Shown: positions 58,040 through 64,000 of the stretch, in pieces | Layout of the letters: each line of letters starts with the position of its first letter | How positions within the stretch are numbered: the stretch's first letter is position 1 | Assembly: GCA_937934295.1 (NCBI GenBank) | Contig: CALHAI010000010.1 | Coordinates: 62,001 to 126,000, forward strand | DNA length: 64,000 nucleotides | Origin: an uncultured Blastocatellia bacterium | GTDB lineage: Bacteria > Acidobacteriota > Blastocatellia > HR10 | Direction of reading: 5' to 3' | Position numbers and translations under genes: made by a program | The notes under the pieces: generated by a model | What the model saw: only the letters and a program-made list of their open reading frames with translations | Database searches by the model: none | Told to the model about the DNA's origin: nothing

Positions 58040-58160
58040 AGTCGTCTCCGTACCAGGCGAGCCGAAGCTCAACGTCCTTTCAGAGCGAGGAAGCCTACAC
58101 TCGCATTTCACCTTGGTGCGTGGCCCCCGAAGCGCTCGCGGCCCGTCGCGGGCGATGCGC

Positions 58161-59201
58161 TCAGATGAGAGCGAGCATGCGGGAGATAGCGCCGCGGGCG
58201 CGCGCAGCAATCTCCTCTGGGATGCGGATCGGATGGATCAATTCCTTGAGCGAACGCAAGACCTTGGGCAACGTCGTGCATTTCATGTACTCACAGAGCG
58301 CATCGTGCGAGACCGGATAAAACGTGCGATCGGGATAGAGCACGCGCAGCCGATAGACCATCCCTTTCTCGGTCGCGACGAGGAAGGTCTTCGCTGTGGA
58401 GGTTTCGATGTGCCGCACCATGCCTTCGGTCGAGAGGAAGTAGGCGTTGCGCGGGAGCTGTCCGGCAACAGCGCGAGCCAGGCACGTCGTCGCACACCCA
58501 CATTCGGGATGGATCAAGAGCTCGGCATCCGGGTGTTCCTCCAGAGCGCGCTCGATCGCCGCCTCGGCGATCTTCGCATGAACGTGGCATTGACCGGGCC
58601 AGAGCGTGAGGGAACGTCGGGTGAGCCCGCTGATGACCGCCCCCAGATATTTGTCCGGGAGGAAGAGGATCTCTCGATCCTCGGGGATCGCCTCGATGAC
58701 TTTCTGCGCATTGCGCGAGGTGCAGCAGTAGTCTGAAAGGGCTTTGACATCAGCCGTCGAGTTCACATACGTGACCACGACAGCCTTAGGATTTCGCTCG
58801 CGCCATGCGGCCAATTGCGAAGCTGTCACGCACGCAGCCAGAGAGCAGCCCGCCTCCAGATCAGGCAACAGCACGAGCTTATCCGGGCAGAGGATCGCCG
58901 CCGTCTCGGCCATAAAGTGCACGCCACAGAAGACGATCACCCGCGCCGGGGTTTGAGCGGCTTGCTGGCTGAGCCCCAGCGAATCGCCGATGAAGTCAGC
59001 GATCTCTTGAACTTCGGGGAGCTGGTAGTTGTGGGCGAGGATGACGGCATCGCGCTTCTCTTTCCACTCCAGGATCGTATTTGCCAACTCGGCCAGTTCC
59101 TCGCAAAAGCTCAGGCTCTCATATCGCCCGGGATATAAATCCGCCGCGTAACGGGTGAACCGTTCGTAAAATGTGCGACCGTCGAATCGTCTCGTCCCCA
59201 T
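58161..59201 (-). CDS. nadA: quinolinate synthase
   Basis: 346 residues. The 4Fe-4S ligands are visible in FCGVHFMAETAAILCPDK, DYCCTSRNA and HPECGCATTC, and the substrate loop in YVNSTADVKALSDYC. It condenses iminoaspartate and dihydroxyacetone phosphate for NAD synthesis. ATG 59201 has GAGG ten bases upstream; ATG 59210 is an alternative with poorer spacing. No nadB or nadC is adjacent. An extended -10 and an 8-bp inverted repeat lie upstream. Confidence 0.95.
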   Translation of the reverse strand: MGTRRFDGRTFYERFTRYAADLYPGRYESLSFCEELAELANTILEWKEKRDAVILAHNYQLPEVQEIADFIGDSLGLSQQAAQTPARVIVFCGVHFMAETAAILCPDKLVLLPDLEAGCSLAACVTASQLAAWRERNPKAVVVTYVNSTADVKALSDYCCTSRNAQKVIEAIPEDREILFLPDKYLGAVISGLTRRSLTLWPGQCHVHAKIAEAAIERALEEHPDAELLIHPECGCATTCLARAVAGQLPRNAYFLSTEGMVRHIETSTAKTFLVATEKGMVYRLRVLYPDRTFYPVSHDALCEYMKCTTLPKVLRSLKELIHPIRIPEEIAARARGAISRMLALI

Positions 59202-59226
59202 CGCGTTCATTCCTCGAAGAAAGAAA

Positions 59227-59235
59227 ATTTTACCA
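59227..59235 (-). promoter_or_regulatory. candidate extended -10 promoter of nadA
   Basis: Leftward TGG-TAAAAT with TAAAAT at 59227-59232; no clear -35. The start would be near 59219. Confidence 0.45.
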
Positions 59236-59239
59236 GACC

Positions 59240-59272
59240 GATGGCTCATCGGCGAGCCGCGAGGGAGCCATC
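59240..59272 (-). promoter_or_regulatory. 8-bp inverted repeat at the nadA promoter
   Basis: GATGGCTC (59240-59247) and GAGCCATC (59265-59272) are perfect inverted repeats, and inside them GGCTC-N6-GAGCC gives a second, tighter pairing. It covers the -35 region of the nadA promoter, a typical place for an operator (for example an NAD-sensing repressor). Confidence 0.4.
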
Positions 59273-59402
59273 TTCAAGTGGTCGCCTTTTGACCGCGAAG
59301 AGGCGGGCGGCGCGCGAGGAGTCTCGATCAACCCCATTTCGGCCCGCGCGCCGGCCTCGCACGGTGCGCCCAGATACGGAGAGCTTTCTCCGCGAAGGCA
59401 GA

Positions 59403-61520
59403 TCAGCTCTCCGGACTTCGGACGCCAAGCTGCCACAGGAGGAAGCTCAGTTCATCGGTCAGGTCTTCGATCTGTTTGCTGAGTGGCAGGCCTCCCGAAT
59501 GGCCAGCTTTCGTATCATAGCGAAGGAGGATCGGTCGGTCTGAAGCCGTCGCCGCTTGAAGTCGCGCCGTCATCTTTCGAGCGTGAAGCGGATCCACGCG
59601 CGTATCGGCATCTCCGGTGATGAAAAGGACGGCTGGATATCGAGTGCCGGGTTTCACTTGGTGATAGGGCGAGTACGCGAGCAGGTACTTGAACTGTTCC
59701 GGATCGTCCGAGGATCCGTACTCCGGGATCCAGAAGCGGGCGACCAAAAAGCGATGATAGCGGATCATGTCAAGCAGGGGATAGGAGCAGACGACGGCAG
59801 CAAACAGCTCCGGACGTTGCGTGAGGGCCGCCCCGACGAGAAGCCCTCCATTGCTTCCGCCGGAGATGGCCAGACGCGAAGGATTCGTGTAGCCGCTCTT
59901 GATGAGCCATTCGGCGGCGGCGAGGAAATCATCAAAGACATTCTGCTTCCTCTCCAACATCCCCGCGCGATGCCACTCCTCGCCGAACTCCCCCCCGCCG
60001 CGCAAATTCGGCAGCGCGTAGACGCCGCCCAACTCCATCCACAGGACGGCGCGTGCTGAGAACCCAGGCAGTAAACTGACGTTGAATCCACCGTAGCCGG
60101 TGAGCAATGTCGGGCGCGCGCCATCGAGTTTCAGGTCACGGGCATGGGCGATGAACATCGGAACGCGCGTCCCATCGCGCGACTCATACCAGACCTGTTT
60201 GACCTCGAACTGCTCGCTGCGGATCGGCACCTTCAGAGCAGTCCACACCTCCGACGCCCCGGTGGTCACCTCATAGCGATAGATCGTCGTCGGGATGTGG
60301 AAGGAGGAGAAGGCGTAGAAGATCTCCGAGCTCGCCCAACGCCCCCTCACTCCGCTGACCGAACCGATCGCCGGCAGCGGGATCTCGGCGAGGAATCTCC
60401 CATCCGGATCGAACATCCGCATGCGCGCCTGCACGTTCTCCAGGTGATTCACCACGAGCCGTCCCCCAACCAGGGCGAAGCCGCTGATCACCGCAGACGA
60501 TTGAGGGATGACCTCGCGCCATCGGTCGCGCGCTGCGGCATCCCGCACGTTCACGGCCAGAAGACGGCCCCGCGGAGCGTTCCAGTTCGTCAACAGATAG
60601 AGGGTGTCGGCGACGATCTCTCCGCTGAACCGCGCTTCGATGTCGTTGACGACCGTGGTGATGGGACCGCCGCGCGCCACGTCTTGGAGATAGATCTCCG
60701 TCCGACGGGCTCCGGCACCGTGTGAGACCGTGAAGAGCAGATACCGCCCATCCTCCGAGAGCGTGGCATTGATGATCTTGTCCACGCCGTAGCCGCGACC
60801 GAAGATCTCGCGGTCGCGTGCCGGATCCTCACCCCGCCTGTGAAAGTAAACGCGCGGGCCTTCAGGTGTATGACGCGTATAGTAGAAGCCGCTTTTGTCC
60901 GGCGTGAGCGAGAGGCCGAAATATCGCCCTTTAGGGAGGACATCGGGGAGATCGCGACGCGCCTCGACATCGAAGAGCCGAATGGTGAGCTCGTCCTCTC
61001 CACCTTGGCGCACGCCGTAAGCGAGCACAGTTCCGTCATCGGAGACGTCCAGCAGCGTCACGCTCGTCGTATGGTCTGGGCTCCAGGGATGTGGATCGAT
61101 CAACGCTTCGTCCGGTCCTTGACGTCCCTTCCGCATGTAGATGACGAATTGCTCCTGGTCGGCGCGTCGCTTGGCGAAGAAGTATCGGCCGCCGCGCTCA
61201 ACAGGCAGCCCAATGGCTTCCACCTTCATCAACGCCGTGAGGCGTTGTCGAATCCGCTCGCGCCCGGCGACCGTATCAAGTAACGCGCGCGTGTAGGCGT
61301 TCTGCTCCTCAATCCAAGCCCGCGTCTTCGGGCTCCATTGATCTTCGAGCCACCGATACGGATCCACGATCTCAACGCCATGCAGGACCTCTTTGACGTT
61401 GTCCGTTGGAGTCGCCGGCGGCTTTCGAAGGAGTTGTGCCTTGGCTCCTCCCCCTGACAGGAGAAGAGTCAGAAGAAGTACGAATCTGATCCTCAAGCCT
61501 CGCCCTCTCGATCCTCTCAT
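59403..61520 (-). CDS. secreted prolyl oligopeptidase (S9A)
   Basis: 705 residues. A signal peptide (IRFVLLLTLLLSGGGAKA) precedes the typical N-terminal segment DPYRWLEDQWSPKTRAWIEE, a propeller domain, then the hydrolase: Ser in ISGGSNGGLLVGAALTQRP, Asp in FITGDADTRVDPLHARKM and His in TKAGHSGG. Full-length POP is ~700 residues. It cleaves after proline in short peptides; the export signal implies periplasmic action. It lies 102 bp after the next S9 gene on the same strand, with AAGGAGGGG before the ATG. Confidence 0.93.
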   Translation of the reverse strand: MRGSRGRGLRIRFVLLLTLLLSGGGAKAQLLRKPPATPTDNVKEVLHGVEIVDPYRWLEDQWSPKTRAWIEEQNAYTRALLDTVAGRERIRQRLTALMKVEAIGLPVERGGRYFFAKRRADQEQFVIYMRKGRQGPDEALIDPHPWSPDHTTSVTLLDVSDDGTVLAYGVRQGGEDELTIRLFDVEARRDLPDVLPKGRYFGLSLTPDKSGFYYTRHTPEGPRVYFHRRGEDPARDREIFGRGYGVDKIINATLSEDGRYLLFTVSHGAGARRTEIYLQDVARGGPITTVVNDIEARFSGEIVADTLYLLTNWNAPRGRLLAVNVRDAAARDRWREVIPQSSAVISGFALVGGRLVVNHLENVQARMRMFDPDGRFLAEIPLPAIGSVSGVRGRWASSEIFYAFSSFHIPTTIYRYEVTTGASEVWTALKVPIRSEQFEVKQVWYESRDGTRVPMFIAHARDLKLDGARPTLLTGYGGFNVSLLPGFSARAVLWMELGGVYALPNLRGGGEFGEEWHRAGMLERKQNVFDDFLAAAEWLIKSGYTNPSRLAISGGSNGGLLVGAALTQRPELFAAVVCSYPLLDMIRYHRFLVARFWIPEYGSSDDPEQFKYLLAYSPYHQVKPGTRYPAVLFITGDADTRVDPLHARKMTARLQAATASDRPILLRYDTKAGHSGGLPLSKQIEDLTDELSFLLWQLGVRSPES

Positions 61521-61622
61521 GATGCCCCTCCTTGGAGAGCGGTTCAGAAAGCCTCACGCAGCGCCCGCGCCCAAGCGACACCACATCTGGCGCGAGCCCG
61601 CGTGAGTCAAATGGGTGATGAT

Positions 61623-63707
61623 TCACGGCTCCTGCCGCGCGCGCCCGCCCTGCTGTGGGGCAGTCTCGACGGGCACGTCTTTATCCTTCCGCTTGTACTT
61701 CTCGAACCAGGCGAGCAGATAGAGCTGCTGCGCCAATTGATGCGAGGGTCGGCGCCAACCGTGATACTCCTCGGGCATCCGCACCAGCAGCGTCTCTTTC
61801 TTAAGCATCTTCAGAGCGCGATAGAACTCCTCGCTCTGACCGATCGGCGTGCGAAGATCGGCTTCGCCCGTCATGATCATCGTCGGCGTCTTCACGTTGG
61901 CGACATAGTGCAGCGGAGAGCGGAGCGCGTATTCCATCGGATCTTCCCACGGGAATTTTCGAAACTGGTAGTACCAGTTGGGGCCATCGGTCGTCCCCAC
62001 GAACGAATGCCAGTTGATGACCGGGCGCATGGAGACGGCCGCGGCGAACCGATCCGTGTGCCCGACAATCCAGGCCGTGAGGACACCTCCACCGCTGCCG
62101 CCACAGACGAAGAGATTGCGTTCATCAATCCAGCCCTTGGCGAGAGCGGCATCGACACCGGCCATCAGATCGTCATAATCCTTGCCCGGATAGGCGTACT
62201 GGATGCCGTTGACGAACTCCTGTCCGTATCCCGTGCTCCCGCGCGGATTCGTGTAGAGGACGGCGTAGCCGTTGGCCGCGAAATTCTGGAAGGCCCAGTT
62301 GAAGGCCACGTTGTACATCGCCCAAGGACCGCCGTGGATCCAGAGCACCATCGGGTACTTCTTCGTGGGATCGAATTCCGCGGGTTTGATCAACCAACCC
62401 TGGATCTTCCATCCGTCGCTCGAGGTGAACCACAACTCTTCGACATCACCCACCTTCACGCCCGCGAGCACATCCTCGTTGACGTCCACGAGTTTCTTCA
62501 TATTCGCCGGATCGCGCAGGTTGAAGGTGACAAGCACCCCCGGCTCCTTGAATGTCGAGCGCACGGTGGCGACTTGCCCGTTCTTGGCGAGCGAGAGGCC
62601 GGAGAGAACGTGCATCCCTTCCAGGACCTTTCGGACTTTGCCATCCAGCGAGGCAAAGTAGACGCTCGTCGCCCCCTTTTCCCCGACGAGGAAGTACACA
62701 CCCGAGCCATCGGGGGCCCACGTCACAGCCATCGGTGAGCTGGGCAGATTGTCGACGAGGACGCGCTTGTTTCCGCCCTCTTTATCCATCAGGTAGAGGC
62801 TCGAGATGTGGAACGTGTAGCCCTTTTCGTCATAGCCCGTGTAAGCGATCCAGCGGCCATCCGGGGAGACAGTCGGATTCGTATCCGGGCCCCGCCGATC
62901 GGTCAGTGGTTTGATGTCAAGCGTTTGGAGGTCGACGGCGTAGATCTCCGTATCACCGCGCAGGTACTCCCAATCGGGCTTGCGAATGGCCGAGACGTAG
63001 AGGGTCCTCCCATCGGCCGACCATTCGGGATCAGCATGGTTGTACTTGCCGCTGGTGATTTGACGGGGCGTGCCCCCGAGTGTCGCATCGATCACGAAGA
63101 CGTGCATATGGCCGCGCGGCAGCAATCCTTGGCCGTCGCGCGCCCATGTGAGCCGATCCACGACGATGGCCGGTCGCGCCCATTGGGCCCCGGCCGGCCG
63201 CTCTGGCAGCTTGATCGGTAGGACAGAATCCGTATCGGGAACGAGCATCGTGAAGGCGAGAAATTTCCCGTCGGGCGACCATCGGAGGTTACTCGGCGCT
63301 CGCTCCAAATGCGTCAGTTGGGCGATCTCTCGCGTGTCCACCCACAGCACATGGATCTGCGTCGTGCCGTCCCGGTTCGAGAGGAAGGCGACCCGCTTGC
63401 CGTCCGGGGACCAGACGGGCGAGCTGTCGCGCCAGTTCCCGGAGGTCAGCTCGCGCACGCGCGTACCGGCGACATCCACGATCCAGAGGTTACTGTTATA
63501 TTCGTCCCGCATCTTGTTCACCCAAGTTCGGGTGAAGATGATCTGCTGGCCGTCAGGAGAGATGCTCGGATTCCCGACGGATTCCATCTCCATGAAGGTC
63601 TCCTTGTCAAGTAACTTGACCGTCTGTTGGCTGAAGACTGGGGCAGTCGCACCGATGAGCCCCAGGGCGAGAGTGAGGGCGAGAATTCGTCGAACGATGT
63701 TGATCAT
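61623..63707 (-). CDS. secreted S9 family peptidase (DPP-IV-like), second copy
   Basis: 694 residues from ATG 63707 (GGAGGAGAGG upstream). Signal peptide ILALTLALGLIGATAPVFS, propeller with SPDGQQIIFTRTW- and SPDGRWIAYTGYD-type repeats, then the hydrolase with Ser in CGGSGGGVLTAW, Asp in GEADLRTPIG and His in EEYHGW. It is clearly paralogous to the peptidase at 46692-48770, sharing GGTPRQI-SGK and NPRGSTGYG segments. It is probably transcribed with the prolyl oligopeptidase. Confidence 0.9.
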   Translation of the reverse strand: MINIVRRILALTLALGLIGATAPVFSQQTVKLLDKETFMEMESVGNPSISPDGQQIIFTRTWVNKMRDEYNSNLWIVDVAGTRVRELTSGNWRDSSPVWSPDGKRVAFLSNRDGTTQIHVLWVDTREIAQLTHLERAPSNLRWSPDGKFLAFTMLVPDTDSVLPIKLPERPAGAQWARPAIVVDRLTWARDGQGLLPRGHMHVFVIDATLGGTPRQITSGKYNHADPEWSADGRTLYVSAIRKPDWEYLRGDTEIYAVDLQTLDIKPLTDRRGPDTNPTVSPDGRWIAYTGYDEKGYTFHISSLYLMDKEGGNKRVLVDNLPSSPMAVTWAPDGSGVYFLVGEKGATSVYFASLDGKVRKVLEGMHVLSGLSLAKNGQVATVRSTFKEPGVLVTFNLRDPANMKKLVDVNEDVLAGVKVGDVEELWFTSSDGWKIQGWLIKPAEFDPTKKYPMVLWIHGGPWAMYNVAFNWAFQNFAANGYAVLYTNPRGSTGYGQEFVNGIQYAYPGKDYDDLMAGVDAALAKGWIDERNLFVCGGSGGGVLTAWIVGHTDRFAAAVSMRPVINWHSFVGTTDGPNWYYQFRKFPWEDPMEYALRSPLHYVANVKTPTMIMTGEADLRTPIGQSEEFYRALKMLKKETLLVRMPEEYHGWRRPSHQLAQQLYLLAWFEKYKRKDKDVPVETAPQQGGRARQEP

Positions 63708-63785
63708 AGGCCTCTCCTCCACAGTTGGGCTTGCGCGATCATGCGCATTGGTGATTACGGTGAAGGCGCGTCCTCCGGTTGCACC

Positions 63786-64000
63786 CTATCGCACGCGGCC
63801 TCGGGCGGCGACGCGCCACACGGCTTCTACCTGATCTCCCCGAACGCCATAGACCTCATCGTGCAGGTTCATGACGGTGCAGACGTGGTTTGGGATAATC
63901 GTCAAGCGTTCCCCCACCCGATAGCGACGCAGGGAGCGCGAGATGTCCAAATGTCCGTGCTCTTCAGAGAGCGCCTCCACCTCCGCCTCCGGATCCTCTC
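63786..64000 (-). CDS. D-threonine aldolase/D-serine dehydratase-like protein, C-terminal part
   Basis: The frame runs off the right edge, so only the C-terminal ~71 residues are present. ALSEEHGHLDISRS, then VGERLTIIPNHVCTVMNLHD and VWRVAARGRVR, match the end of the alanine-racemase-fold D-threonine aldolase/DSD1 family; the His and Cys of PNHVC are metal ligands in characterised members. It would act on D-hydroxy-amino acids with PLP and a metal. The PLP lysine lies outside the window. Confidence 0.75.
   Translation of the reverse strand, partial: EDPEAEVEALSEEHGHLDISRSLRRYRVGERLTIIPNHVCTVMNLHDEVYGVRGDQVEAVWRVAARGRVR

Overview
The window is a GC-rich bacterial chromosome segment, densely coded on both strands, with no tRNA, rRNA, CRISPR array, insertion sequence or prophage that I could find. 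The gene mix suggests an Acidobacteriota-like, probably aerobic, protein-degrading heterotroph: a 1286-residue Oar-type TonB-dependent receptor with an N-terminal carboxypeptidase-regulatory-like domain, several secreted S9 and M14 peptidases, ETF-ubiquinone oxidoreductase, a DUF885 peptidase and many radical SAM/B12 functions. This taxonomic guess is inference from gene content.

Layout. 1-1653: end of a DUF885 peptidase, then two opposed, truncated gene remnants (aldehyde dehydrogenase and aldose epimerase) joined head to head. 1788-5390: ETF-QO, thiD and a multi-HTH DNA-binding protein. 5497-12774: arginine biosynthesis. argH faces a compact leftward unit argR-argG-(P-loop protein)-argC-argF'-argB. 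12944-17956: a B12-type radical SAM protein, two overlapping MlaF-like ABC ATPases (one with a degenerate catalytic site) and hypothetical genes. 18209-24913: M14 peptidase, hydroxyacid dehydrogenase, GH3 glucosaminidase, sulfurtransferase and rpiB. 25089-28356: ilvBNC. 28512-33045: O-methyltransferase, ROK kinase, hydantoinase-like protein and cobalamin adenosyltransferase. 33172-43801: a copper/heavy-metal efflux locus (TolC, CusB, CusA, three small or medium exported proteins, CopA-type ATPase). 43891-46532: HU, a ClpP homologue lacking its catalytic Ser and His, and a sigma54 activator. 46692-54323: S9 peptidase, class C beta-lactamase-like hydrolase and TonB-dependent receptor. 54708-56450: a strong sigma54 promoter, a 68-codon gene and glnA. 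56674-59201: PflA-like radical SAM protein, a panC C-terminal remnant and nadA. 59403-64000: prolyl oligopeptidase, a second DPP-IV-like S9 peptidase and the end of a D-threonine-aldolase-like gene.

How it fits together. The arginine genes carry acylated ornithine to arginine under an ArgR-type repressor whose own promoter holds operator-like repeats. The carbamoyltransferase belongs to the N-acylornithine type and has Ser where acetyl- and succinyl-specific enzymes differ, which points to a succinylated route. The co-operonic P-loop protein may supply an unassigned step. The secreted peptidases, hydrolase and outer-membrane receptor form a peptide or oligomer scavenging set. The metal locus forms a tripartite Cu/Ag export pump plus a P-type ATPase. 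glnA appears to be under sigma54 control.

The most interesting observations are the Ser variant in argF', the P-loop gene in the arg operon, the asymmetric ABC ATPase pair, the ClpP-like pseudoprotease, the sigma54 promoter before the small gene and glnA, and two apparently leaderless genes.
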